A stretch of DNA of 64,000 bases. Source: Dorea sp. AF36-15AT. GTDB taxonomy: Bacteria > Bacillota > Clostridia > Lachnospirales > Lachnospiraceae. Below the pieces are notes generated by a model, which did not search any database, was not told the DNA's origin, and saw only the letters and a program-made list of their open reading frames with translations. The stretch covers positions 63,196 through 127,195 of the forward strand of contig NZ_QUDV01000009.1 of the NCBI RefSeq assembly GCF_003477705.1, in the 5' to 3' direction. Position numbers and translations under genes: made by a program. Below are positions 16,260 to 24,444 of this stretch, piece by piece (position 1 is the stretch's first letter; each line of letters starts with the position of its first letter).

Positions 16260-17501
16260 TTAATTCATAACAGCTTCGATATCTTCAATTGTTCTCGGAA
16301 TATCTCCGGACAGGTTCTCGCATCCATCCTCTGTTACCAGACAGTTATCTTCCAGGCGGAATCCGATGCCCCATTCTTCATGATAGATACCCACATCGAT
16401 ACAAAATGCCATACCTGGTGCAATAACCTCCGGCGTCTTAACCACATCATGCACATCGTAACCAATATGATGCGCTCCACCGTGCCACATGTATGTACCG
16501 ATCTCATCAGATGAGTTCAACACACCTGCCTGCTTCAGCTGCTCACAATTGTATCTGCGGATCTCTGCATCCACTTCTTTCATCTCCATACCAGGCTTCA
16601 CGATCGAGAACATATGATTTGATGTCTCCAATGCACAGTTAAACAACAGCTTCTGTTTCTCGCTGTATTTACCGTTACAAGGCCATCCACGGGATACATC
16701 AGTAATCAAGTTATCCCACTGTGCCCCGACGTCATTCAGTACCATATCGCCATCCTGTGCCTGTCCCTGATAGCTGTAATAGTGTATACAGAAGTTATTC
16801 TTACCTGCTGAAATGATAGAAGGAAATCCAGGTCCCTTCGGTCCAAACTGTCCCAGCGCACGGTCAAATTCTGCTTTATACTGATATTCATACATGCCTG
16901 GTTTAGACGCTTCCATCATCGCCACGATACCAGCCTTTGTGATCTTCTCTGCCTGACGCAGCGCTTCGATCTCGCATGGCTGCTTGATCAGTCTCAGTTC
17001 TCTTACCAGCGCATTGGCATTGCCGATAGTAAAGAACGGCACCTGTTGCTGTACATAGTTCAGAAATCTCTGAGCCGGACGGTCGATGTCTTTTGCATTT
17101 ATGCGGAACAGATCCAGATACAAGTGTCCGTAATTACCACTATTAGCCAACGCACGGAAATCTGTCTCAAATTTCTCATTAGAACGGATATCTTCTGCTC
17201 CCGAAATCTCTGTCGCCTCATATGGCTTTACACGCACACCCGTCCATCTTTCCGCAAATGCGTCCGGTGGAAGAATATAAATACGCTCCTCTACACTGCC
17301 TTCTGCATCTTTTGCTGCCAGAAGAACCGCCTCTTTGCACTCCAGACCTGTCAGATATACAAAACTTCTGTCTGCAAAAAACGGATAATACTCATCATTG
17401 GTCTTCGTGATCTCTTCACCGGAAAACATTACGAGCAAAGATCCTTCCGGAAGCTTCGCATATAATCTCTCTCGATTCCCTTTATGAAATTCTGCCTTCA
17501 T
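16260..17501 (-). CDS. M24 family aminopeptidase P-type peptidase with creatinase N-domain
   Basis: A 413-residue metallopeptidase expected to remove N-terminal residues before proline-like (imino acid) residues. The N-terminal creatinase/AMP_N domain spans about 1-150. The pita-bread catalytic domain carries the metal ligands in DMVLNDVGAQWDNLITDVSR (two Asp), the His in MWHGGAHHIGYDVHD, and Glu in FCIDVG...FRLEDNCLVTEDG. The ATG at 17501 is preferred because AAGAGG lies ten bases before it, while the in-frame ATG at 17531 has no site. It lies just after the oppF terminator and upstream of oppA copy 1, consistent with processing imported peptides in the cytosol. Confidence 0.88.
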   Translation of the reverse strand: MKAEFHKGNRERLYAKLPEGSLLVMFSGEEITKTNDEYYPFFADRSFVYLTGLECKEAVLLAAKDAEGSVEERIYILPPDAFAERWTGVRVKPYEATEISGAEDIRSNEKFETDFRALANSGNYGHLYLDLFRINAKDIDRPAQRFLNYVQQQVPFFTIGNANALVRELRLIKQPCEIEALRQAEKITKAGIVAMMEASKPGMYEYQYKAEFDRALGQFGPKGPGFPSIISAGKNNFCIHYYSYQGQAQDGDMVLNDVGAQWDNLITDVSRGWPCNGKYSEKQKLLFNCALETSNHMFSIVKPGMEMKEVDAEIRRYNCEQLKQAGVLNSSDEIGTYMWHGGAHHIGYDVHDVVKTPEVIAPGMAFCIDVGIYHEEWGIGFRLEDNCLVTEDGCENLSGDIPRTIEDIEAVMN

Positions 17502-17599
17502 CCTGTCATTACCTCTTTTCTCTATTATCATTCTTATTCACTACAATCATGCAGGCTGACACCCACTCTTTATACAAGCACCAGTTTCTCACTCATCGC

Positions 17600-17636
17600 A
17601 AAAAAAAATGGGAAGTAGCAACCCACTTCCCATTAT
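17600..17636 (-). terminator. Intrinsic terminator after oppF
   Basis: On the minus strand AATGGGAAGT and ACTTCCCATT pair around GGGTTGCT and run into nine T. This separates the oppBCDF transcript from the downstream peptidase-oppA pair. Confidence 0.92.
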
Positions 17637-17675
17637 TTCACAATCGCATCATCAATGCAATAGGCTTCATTGTTT

Positions 17676-18641
17676 TTAGTCCATCAAATGGCATGCAACC
17701 ACATGTCCCGGTTTCACTTCTCTTGCCTGTGGTGTCTCCTGGTGACATCTCTCGGTAGCATACTGGCAACGTCCTGCGAAACGACATCCCTCTTTCGGAT
17801 TGATCGGACTAGGGATCTCTCCTTTGATCGGAATACGCTTGTTGTTCTTAGCCTTATCCGGATCAGCTTCCGGAATAGCGGAAAGCAGTGCCTTTGTATA
17901 TGGATGCATCGGGTTCGCATACAGTTCTTCTGTCTCCGCTGTCTCTACGATCGTTCCCAGATACATTACAACCACACGGTCAGAAATGTACTTAACAACA
18001 CTCAGGTCATGAGCGATGAACAGGTATGTCAGTCCTCTTGTCTCCTGAAGTTCTTTCAGCATATTAATAACCTGTGCCTGAACAGATACGTCCAGAGCTG
18101 AGATCGGCTCATCACAGATAATGAATTCCGGATCTACAGAAAGTGCACGGGCAATACCGATACGCTGTCTCTGTCCACCTGAGAACTCATGAGGGAAACG
18201 CGACATATGATCCTTATTCAGACCAACCGTCTCCAGAAGTTCTTCTACCTTCTGATCTACATCCTTATCGGCCAGTCCATGATGCTTAATACCTTCTCCT
18301 ACAATCTCCTTAACCGTCATACGAGGATTCAGGGATGCATATGGATTCTGGAATATCATCTGTACCTTCTGGCAGAATTTTTTCTGTTCTTCTTTTGACA
18401 GCTTGGTGATATCCTTACCATCGTAAATAACTTCTCCTTCCGTAGGTTCATACAGACGGATCATGCAACGACCCGTTGTAGATTTACCACATCCGGACTC
18501 ACCTACCAGACCGACGGTCTCTCCTTTATGAATATCAAAACTCACATGATCTACAGCTTTCAAAGTAGCATGTCTGTTGATCTGGAAATATTTACACAGA
18601 TCTTTTACCTGCACGAGAGGCTGCTTGTTTTCATTTTCCAT
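17676..18641 (-). CDS. oppF: Oligopeptide ABC transporter ATPase OppF/DppF-like
   Basis: The 321-residue ATPase has Walker [13 protein letters not shown], signature [15 protein letters not shown], Walker [13 protein letters not shown] and switch His in LFIAHDLSV. The C-terminal oligopeptide/dipeptide extension contains [19 protein letters not shown], whose four cysteines bind a [4Fe-4S] cluster in studied DppD/F-type proteins. It powers peptide import with OppD. It is the last gene of the oppBCDF run, one base after oppD, and is followed by a strong terminator. Confidence 0.95.
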   Translation of the reverse strand: MENENKQPLVQVKDLCKYFQINRHATLKAVDHVSFDIHKGETVGLVGESGCGKSTTGRCMIRLYEPTEGEVIYDGKDITKLSKEEQKKFCQKVQMIFQNPYASLNPRMTVKEIVGEGIKHHGLADKDVDQKVEELLETVGLNKDHMSRFPHEFSGGQRQRIGIARALSVDPEFIICDEPISALDVSVQAQVINMLKELQETRGLTYLFIAHDLSVVKYISDRVVVMYLGTIVETAETEELYANPMHPYTKALLSAIPEADPDKAKNNKRIPIKGEIPSPINPKEGCRFAGRCQYATERCHQETPQAREVKPGHVVACHLMD

Positions 18642-18642
18642 T

Positions 18643-19674
18643 TTACACCTCTCCTTTCTTAGCTGTTGCTTTCTTCAAATCTGTCTCCGGTGCCATCTCA
18701 TGCTGCAGCCAGCAGAATGTTGTATGATCATCTGCTACTGTATATGCTTCCGGCGGTAACTGTTCACAGACATCCATACAGTATTCACATCTTGCAGCAA
18801 ACGGACATCCTTTCGGAGGTGCGAACAGATCCGGCGGTGTACCTTCGATTGGTTTCAGTTTCTCGCCTTTGGCTGTATCCAGTTTGGCGATAGACTGCAT
18901 CAGACCTTTGGTATATGGGTGAGCGGTATTGTAGAAGATCTCACCGATCTCACCTTTTTCTACAATCTTACCACCATACATTACTACTACACGGTCGCAC
19001 AGACGAGAAATAACACCCAGGTCATGTGTGATCATGATGATAGATGTGCCGAGCTTCTCACGAAGTTCCAACAGCAGATCCAGAATCTGTGCTTCGATTG
19101 TAACATCCAGAGATGTTGTCGGCTCATCACAAATAATTACACTTGGACGGCTAACCAGAGCGATTGCGATCATAACACGCTGTTTCATACCTCCGGAAAG
19201 CTCATGCGGATACTGTTTATAACGTTTCTCTACATCAGAGATACCTACCAGGCGCATGATATCCATAGCTCTTTCTTTTACTTCTTTTTTGCTGACATCC
19301 GTACGTCCAAGAAATACCTCTTCAATCTGAGCACCAACTCTCATGGTCGGGTTCAGAGAGGTCATCGGATCCTGGAATACAAATCCAATCTCACGTCCTC
19401 TGATCTTACGGATCTCTTTTTTAGACATTTTCAGGACATCCTGCCCTTTGTATAAGATTTCCCCACCTTCGAAGAATCCAGGCGGCTCCGGATTCAGACG
19501 CAGAATACACTGAGCTGTTACACTCTTTCCACATCCGGACTCTCCCACGATTCCCAGAATCTCACCCTGGCGGACTTCATAGCTGACATCACGTACAGCC
19601 TTTACTTCTCCACCATAGGTGTGGAAGGAATATACTACATTCTTTAATTCAAGAATATTTTCTCTTTCAGACAT
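18643..19674 (-). CDS. oppD: Oligopeptide ABC transporter ATPase OppD/DppD-like
   Basis: The 343-residue ATPase carries Walker [13 protein letters not shown], signature LSGGMKQRVMIAIAL, Walker B VIICDEPTTSLD and the His switch IMITHDLGV. A C-terminal cysteine motif reads CPFAARCEYCMDVCEQLPP. It pairs with OppF to drive the OppBC channel at the cytoplasmic face. The gene sits 12 bases after oppC and one base before oppF, in the normal oppBCDF order. Confidence 0.95.
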   Translation of the reverse strand: MSERENILELKNVVYSFHTYGGEVKAVRDVSYEVRQGEILGIVGESGCGKSVTAQCILRLNPEPPGFFEGGEILYKGQDVLKMSKKEIRKIRGREIGFVFQDPMTSLNPTMRVGAQIEEVFLGRTDVSKKEVKERAMDIMRLVGISDVEKRYKQYPHELSGGMKQRVMIAIALVSRPSVIICDEPTTSLDVTIEAQILDLLLELREKLGTSIIMITHDLGVISRLCDRVVVMYGGKIVEKGEIGEIFYNTAHPYTKGLMQSIAKLDTAKGEKLKPIEGTPPDLFAPPKGCPFAARCEYCMDVCEQLPPEAYTVADDHTTFCWLQHEMAPETDLKKATAKKGEV

Positions 19675-19686
19675 CTTCTGCTCCTC

Positions 19687-20619
19687 CTATTCAGTTCCAC
19701 GAAGTTTTGGATCTACTGCATCGCGCAGTCCGTCACCCAACAGGTTCAGGGCAAGCATCGTTGTACAGATGAAAAACGCCGGCATAACAATCTCATGCGG
19801 ATGGATCCGCAGGAACTGGATACCTTCTTTTGCCAGAACTCCCCAGCTACAGTTCGGAGGTGCAATACCCAGACCAATGTAACTTAAGAATGCTTCCTGG
19901 AAGATTGCGTTTGGAATAGCCATACACAGGTTTGTTACCATCATACCAAGAATATTTGGAATAATGTGACGAAGGATGATCACGATATCCGGGATACCGA
20001 GTACCCTAGCAGCCATTACGAAGTCCTGCTCTTTCAGACGATATACCTCACCACGCACGAAACGACAGGTACCGATCCATCCTACGATACACATCGCAAC
20101 GATCAGACATGTAATACCTTTACCTAATACGATCATAACCAGAATAGTAATGATCAGACTCGGGATACCATATAACACATCAACGATACGCATAACGATC
20201 ATGTCCAACTTACCGCCATAGTATCCACACAGACCACCGACCACTGCACCTACGCACATATTAATAAATGCAGAGAGCAGACCGATTGTCAGAGATGTTC
20301 TTGCTCCCATCCATGTACGAACCCACAGATCACGACCTGTTGCATCACATCCAAGCCAGTGCGCTGAGGACGGTCCTGCATGAATCGCATTCGGATCCAT
20401 GGTTGAAAATCCATAATGACTGAGCATTGGTGCAAATATTGCAAGTAACGCATACAGCACGATAATGCAAAGTCCGACAAACGCGGCGCGGTTCTTTCTT
20501 AATCTGCGCCATGCATCCTGCCAGAAAGAGAGTGACGGTCTGCTGATGGATTCCATACGCTGCGTATTTTTACCCTTAATAGTAAACATTTCTTTGTTCA
20601 GTTCAGCCACTTCTCTCAC
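19687..20619 (-). CDS. oppC: Oligopeptide ABC transporter permease OppC-like
   Basis: The 310-residue membrane protein has an N-terminal OppC_N segment (FWQDAWRRLRKNRAAFVGL), then six helices in a BPD_transp_1 domain with the EAA-type cytoplasmic loop MAARVLGIPDIVIILRHIIP. It forms the pore with OppB. Its start lies immediately after the oppB stop with no spacer, so translation is probably coupled. Confidence 0.95.
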   Translation of the reverse strand: MREVAELNKEMFTIKGKNTQRMESISRPSLSFWQDAWRRLRKNRAAFVGLCIIVLYALLAIFAPMLSHYGFSTMDPNAIHAGPSSAHWLGCDATGRDLWVRTWMGARTSLTIGLLSAFINMCVGAVVGGLCGYYGGKLDMIVMRIVDVLYGIPSLIITILVMIVLGKGITCLIVAMCIVGWIGTCRFVRGEVYRLKEQDFVMAARVLGIPDIVIILRHIIPNILGMMVTNLCMAIPNAIFQEAFLSYIGLGIAPPNCSWGVLAKEGIQFLRIHPHEIVMPAFFICTTMLALNLLGDGLRDAVDPKLRGTE

Positions 20620-21540
20620 CTACCTTTTACCAATACGTACTCGTGGATCGGCCACTCCGTACATAATATCTACAATCAGATTACACAATACAAGGAAAAA
20701 GCCATAGAAGACGGTCATTCCAAGAATCATTGCATAATCGTTTTCATTTACACTTGATACATAATATTTACCCATTCCAGGAATAGCGAAAATAGACTCG
20801 ATAACGAATGTACCGGTAAGTACAGCCGCTACTGTAGGTCCCAGAATTGTCATTACAGGCATGATCGCATTACGAATCTGATGCTTGAATGTAATTCTGA
20901 ACTCAGACAATCCTTTTGAACGAGCTGTCTTTATATAATCCTGCGATGTTACTTCCAACATACTGGATCGCATAATTCGTGACACAGAGGCCAGCGTGTA
21001 GAACGCCAGGGCGGTTGCCGGAAGAATAGTGTATCTGAATCCCAGATACTTTGCCACAGGGAAGAGTCCCCATTTAATTCCAAAGAAATACTGTAAAATT
21101 GCTCCCATAATGAAGTCCGGAATACTTGTTCCGATAATCGCAATGATTACACAGAAGAAGTCCAGCTTCTTGCCACGATTTCTGGCGGCAATAATACCAA
21201 GCACCAGACCAAATGATACGGCCATTACCAGTGCACGGATTCCAAGATCGGCAGAATATGGGAATGTCTGTCCGATAATATAGTTAACTGTCTTATTGGT
21301 GTACTTCATAGAGTAACCGAAATTGCCATGCAGCAAGTTCGCCAGGTAGGTGAAATACTGCTGGATCAGCGGCTTATCGAAGCCGTAGTATGATCTCATA
21401 TTGGCAGCTACTTCTTTTGTCAGCTTTGCACTGGTAAATGGATCACCAGGCATCAGACGAACCAGAAAGAACACGATGGTAACAAGTGCCCAAAGTGTAA
21501 TAATAGCTGCGATCACCCGCTTAACAACATACTTAAACAT
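20620..21540 (-). CDS. oppB: Oligopeptide ABC transporter permease OppB-like
   Basis: The 306-residue permease begins MFKYVVKRVIAAIITLWALV and has the family's LVRLMPGDPF extracytoplasmic motif, six helices and the EAA loop IKTARSKGLSEFRITFKHQI. It is the first gene of the permease/ATPase block. It is separated from the upstream binding-protein gene by two strong hairpins, which may set the ratio of binding protein to membrane complex. An AGGAGGAAAAAG site precedes the ATG. Confidence 0.95.
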   Translation of the reverse strand: MFKYVVKRVIAAIITLWALVTIVFFLVRLMPGDPFTSAKLTKEVAANMRSYYGFDKPLIQQYFTYLANLLHGNFGYSMKYTNKTVNYIIGQTFPYSADLGIRALVMAVSFGLVLGIIAARNRGKKLDFFCVIIAIIGTSIPDFIMGAILQYFFGIKWGLFPVAKYLGFRYTILPATALAFYTLASVSRIMRSSMLEVTSQDYIKTARSKGLSEFRITFKHQIRNAIMPVMTILGPTVAAVLTGTFVIESIFAIPGMGKYYVSSVNENDYAMILGMTVFYGFFLVLCNLIVDIMYGVADPRVRIGKR

Positions 21541-21562
21541 CTTTTTCCTCCTAAACAGATAT

Positions 21563-21616
21563 GAAAAGGGGATTCAGGAAAGGAAGATGATTCCTTCTTC
21601 CCTGAATCACCTTTTC
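21563..21616 (-). terminator. Long stem-loop between oppB and the upstream oppA (partial terminator?)
   Basis: On the minus strand GAAAAGGTGATTCAGG pairs with CCTGAATCCCCTTTTC around an inner AAGGAATC/TTCC region and is followed by only a short T stretch. It lies immediately upstream of the oppB ribosome site. Confidence 0.6.
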
Positions 21617-21628
21617 ATTCTAATCTTG

Positions 21629-21659
21629 TACAGAGCCCCGGACATACCGGGACTCTGTA
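21629..21659 (-). terminator. GC-rich stem-loop after the upstream oppA
   Basis: TACAGAGTCCCGG and CCGGGGCTCTGTA on the minus strand form a 13-pair stem with a single mismatch and a TATGT loop. No T-run follows, so it may act as an mRNA 3'-end stabiliser for oppA rather than a full terminator. Confidence 0.6.
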
Positions 21660-21697
21660 TAATAGGCTATTTATCTTGCCATTCAGATACAAAATAC

Positions 21698-23341
21698 TTA
21701 TTTAGCATTTACATCTGCATATACCCAGTCGATGTTCAGACTGCAGTAGTAGAAGTTGATACCTGTTGTATCATCATCCAGCATGTAGTATACATTTCTT
21801 GCCTGAAGAGGTACAAATGCGCCATCAGCAAGGATATCCTGCTCAGCCTGATTCAGCTCATCCATACGCTTATCTGTATCCGGTTCATCCTGAGAAGCTA
21901 TCAGCAGCTGATCAACTTCCGGATTCTCATACTGGCTGTAGTTGTAAGAGCTGTCGCTCTTGAACAGTTCAAGGTAGCTGTAAGGATCATCGTAGTCAGA
22001 TCCCCATCCGCCATAACCAATCTCATAATCATGCTCTGGGAATACTTTGCCGTAGATGTCAGCATATGTTACCTGACGGATCTTTACGTTGATTCCAAGT
22101 GCATTCTGCCACTGCTCCTGAAGAGTCTCAACGATTCTCTTGCTAGAGTCAGCATCTGTTGTAACTACTTCAACTGTGATATCTGAAGCGTTAGCAATGC
22201 CAAGTTCCTGCATAGCAGCATTCAGATATTCTGTAGCTTTGTCCTGATCTCCATCTAATGGATATGAGTAAGAATTCAGGTCATACGCTTCACCGTATGT
22301 AGTTCCCTTAGCCTGCAGTCCCGGGAATACCAGTCCATTGAATGCTGTATATGTATCAGCATTGGCAAGCTTGTTATAATCATTACGATTCAGTGCATAG
22401 TTAAGAGCCAGGCGGAAGTTCTTGTTGCCAAGTACCGGATTGTCACTCTTAGAGTTGATGTAGCAGAAGTCAACGTTACCGTTCGCAAATACGTCAGCTT
22501 TATCCTTGTAGTCTGAAACATATGCTGTAGGAACCTGTACATAATCCAGATCTCCTGCCTCATACATAGAAAGCTGTGTATCTGTGTTCTCTACATAGTT
22601 AAGCTCACATTTATCAAGGTTAATAGAATCTTTATCCCAGTAGTTATCGTTCTTCGCGAATGTCCATACATTATCCTCTGAGCTTGTCATTACAAACGGA
22701 CCAGAGTATACGTTCTTCTCTGAAGTTGCGGCAAAATCTGTGCCGTATTTTTCAACAATATCCTGACGAAGTGGTGCAAACTGACCTGATGATCCGATCA
22801 GACTCAAGAAGTATGATGTCGGGTGCTCAAGTGTCACCTCAAGTGTAGTGTCGTCTACAGCCTTAACTCCCAGTTCTTCAACATCCATTTTGCCCTGCTC
22901 AATGGCCTGACCATTCTTTAAGCAGTCACCAATGAATGCATATGGGCTGGCTGTCTCAGGATTAACCAGTCTCTTCCAGCTGTACTCGAAGTCAGCAGCT
23001 GTGATTGGCTCTCCATCACTCCATTTTGCATCTTTACGCAGGTGGAATGTGTAAGTAAGTCCGTCTTCAGACTCATCCCAGCTCTCTGCAATACCCGGCT
23101 TAACATCACCGGCTGTGTTACGGGTAAGTCCCTCTGTAACAGCATGCTGGATCTCATTGTCACCAATGCTCTGTCCCTTAGTCGGATCCAGTGTAGTCGG
23201 CAGTGTGTTTACAGCATAACGGAATACTTTTCCATCAGCAGAATCACCGTCTGACTTTCCACCACCTGGTGTTCCACAGCCTGTAGCAAGACCTGCTACC
23301 ATAGCCATACTTAAAAATGCAGCTAATACTCTCTTTTTCAT
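21698..23341 (-). CDS. oppA: Oligopeptide ABC transporter substrate-binding lipoprotein (copy 2)
   Basis: The 547-residue lipoprotein has lipobox LATGC (Cys 22) and an SBP_bac_5 domain with RYAVNTLPTTLDPTK, SWKRLVNPETASPYAFIGDC and YGGWGSDYDDPYSYLELF. It is closely related to the copy at 14450-16087. It is transcribed after the M24 peptidase gene (16-base gap) and before oppB, so this is probably the main receptor of the OppBCDF system in this block. The second copy may widen the peptide range. Peptide preference cannot be read from sequence. The gene neighbourhood suggests imino-acid-rich (Pro/Hyp) peptides, which is inference. Confidence 0.95.
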   Translation of the reverse strand: MKKRVLAAFLSMAMVAGLATGCGTPGGGKSDGDSADGKVFRYAVNTLPTTLDPTKGQSIGDNEIQHAVTEGLTRNTAGDVKPGIAESWDESEDGLTYTFHLRKDAKWSDGEPITAADFEYSWKRLVNPETASPYAFIGDCLKNGQAIEQGKMDVEELGVKAVDDTTLEVTLEHPTSYFLSLIGSSGQFAPLRQDIVEKYGTDFAATSEKNVYSGPFVMTSSEDNVWTFAKNDNYWDKDSINLDKCELNYVENTDTQLSMYEAGDLDYVQVPTAYVSDYKDKADVFANGNVDFCYINSKSDNPVLGNKNFRLALNYALNRNDYNKLANADTYTAFNGLVFPGLQAKGTTYGEAYDLNSYSYPLDGDQDKATEYLNAAMQELGIANASDITVEVVTTDADSSKRIVETLQEQWQNALGINVKIRQVTYADIYGKVFPEHDYEIGYGGWGSDYDDPYSYLELFKSDSSYNYSQYENPEVDQLLIASQDEPDTDKRMDELNQAEQDILADGAFVPLQARNVYYMLDDDTTGINFYYCSLNIDWVYADVNAK

Positions 23342-23357
23342 AAGTCGTCCTCCTTCT

Positions 23358-24422
23358 TTAAAGTTCTATTAGCTCATGTGTAGCACTTATCAGGTTCTCA
23401 TATCCATCCTCTGTAATGATACCCTGATCTTCGATCCGGACACCACCCCATCCCGGGATATAAATACCTGGTTCTACTGTCATTACGCTGCCTGCCTGCA
23501 GCACATCGGTATGGTTCTTACCAATAAATGGAAGTTCATGTACAAACAAACCTACTCCATGACCGATTCCCGTATAGTTATACGGCATATATTCAGTTCC
23601 TTCTATCGCTTTCAGAGATGCCTGATAGCAGTCCTCACCGGTAACTCCCGGTTTGATTGTTGCTTCAACATCCTCTGTCATCTGTCTGCAAATGTTATAT
23701 ACTTCTTTCTGCTTTGGTGTTGCCTTGCCGACAACTACAGTTCTTGTCATATCAGAAAGATAGCCATCATACTGGCATCCATAATCCATCAGCACGAAAT
23801 CTCCGTATTCCAGGGCTCTGTTGCCCGGAATGCCATGAAGAAGTGATGTCTTAGGTCCTGAGATCAGGATTCCACCGTACGGCTTGGTATCTGCTCCTTC
23901 CATTACCATGTAATGTGATAACCTGGAAGCGAGTTCCTTCTCTGTCACTCCTACTTTGATGTCCTGAAGAATCTTATCAAATGCTCTGGAAGCAATATCA
24001 CAGGAAACTCTTAACTTCTGGATCTCTTCCGGTGTCTTCACTTCACGGAATCTCTCAACTACGTTCAGCGTAGGTACTAATTCAGCATCAATCGCATCCT
24101 GCATGGATCTCCATGTTGCAAATGTAAGATGATCCTGTTCAAAGCCAATGGTCTTAACGCCATCCTTTTTACACAGTTCCGCGATCACATTGCCAATACC
24201 GGTTGATCTCCAGTTAATGATCTCATAATCCGGACACTCCATGCTTGCCTGCTCGGTATATCTCGGATCTGTGATAAAGTACTGATTTGCTTTATCGATA
24301 AACAGGTACGAATCATCGCCGGTGTATGCGCTGATACATCTGACATTAGCCGGTTTTGCAATATAAAATCCGTCCAGTCCTTCTTTTTCCATATAGCTTC
24401 TTAATTCTTCTAATCGATTCAT
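23358..24422 (-). CDS. M24 family Xaa-Pro dipeptidase/aminopeptidase
   Basis: A 354-residue cytosolic metallopeptidase of the short PepQ/PepP-like clade common in Clostridia. The N-terminal creatinase domain spans about 1-125. The catalytic metal ligands appear in FVLMDYGCQYDGYLSDMTRT (two Asp), GIGHGVGLFVHE (His), TVEPGIY (Glu) and GVRIEDQG (Glu). Such enzymes cleave Xaa-Pro bonds that ordinary peptidases leave. It lies between the GH127 gene (22-base gap) and oppA (16-base gap), implying it acts on peptides brought in by the transporter. Activity on Xaa-hydroxyproline is possible but unproven. Confidence 0.9.
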   Translation of the reverse strand: MNRLEELRSYMEKEGLDGFYIAKPANVRCISAYTGDDSYLFIDKANQYFITDPRYTEQASMECPDYEIINWRSTGIGNVIAELCKKDGVKTIGFEQDHLTFATWRSMQDAIDAELVPTLNVVERFREVKTPEEIQKLRVSCDIASRAFDKILQDIKVGVTEKELASRLSHYMVMEGADTKPYGGILISGPKTSLLHGIPGNRALEYGDFVLMDYGCQYDGYLSDMTRTVVVGKATPKQKEVYNICRQMTEDVEATIKPGVTGEDCYQASLKAIEGTEYMPYNYTGIGHGVGLFVHELPFIGKNHTDVLQAGSVMTVEPGIYIPGWGGVRIEDQGIITEDGYENLISATHELIEL

Positions 24423-24444
24423 AACGTCTGCTTATACCTGCCTT

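Noticed and set aside
17046..17465. Long plus-strand open frames opposite the peptidase and oppA genes
   Set aside because: They have no ribosome sites, show no family motifs and are shadows of well-supported minus-strand genes.
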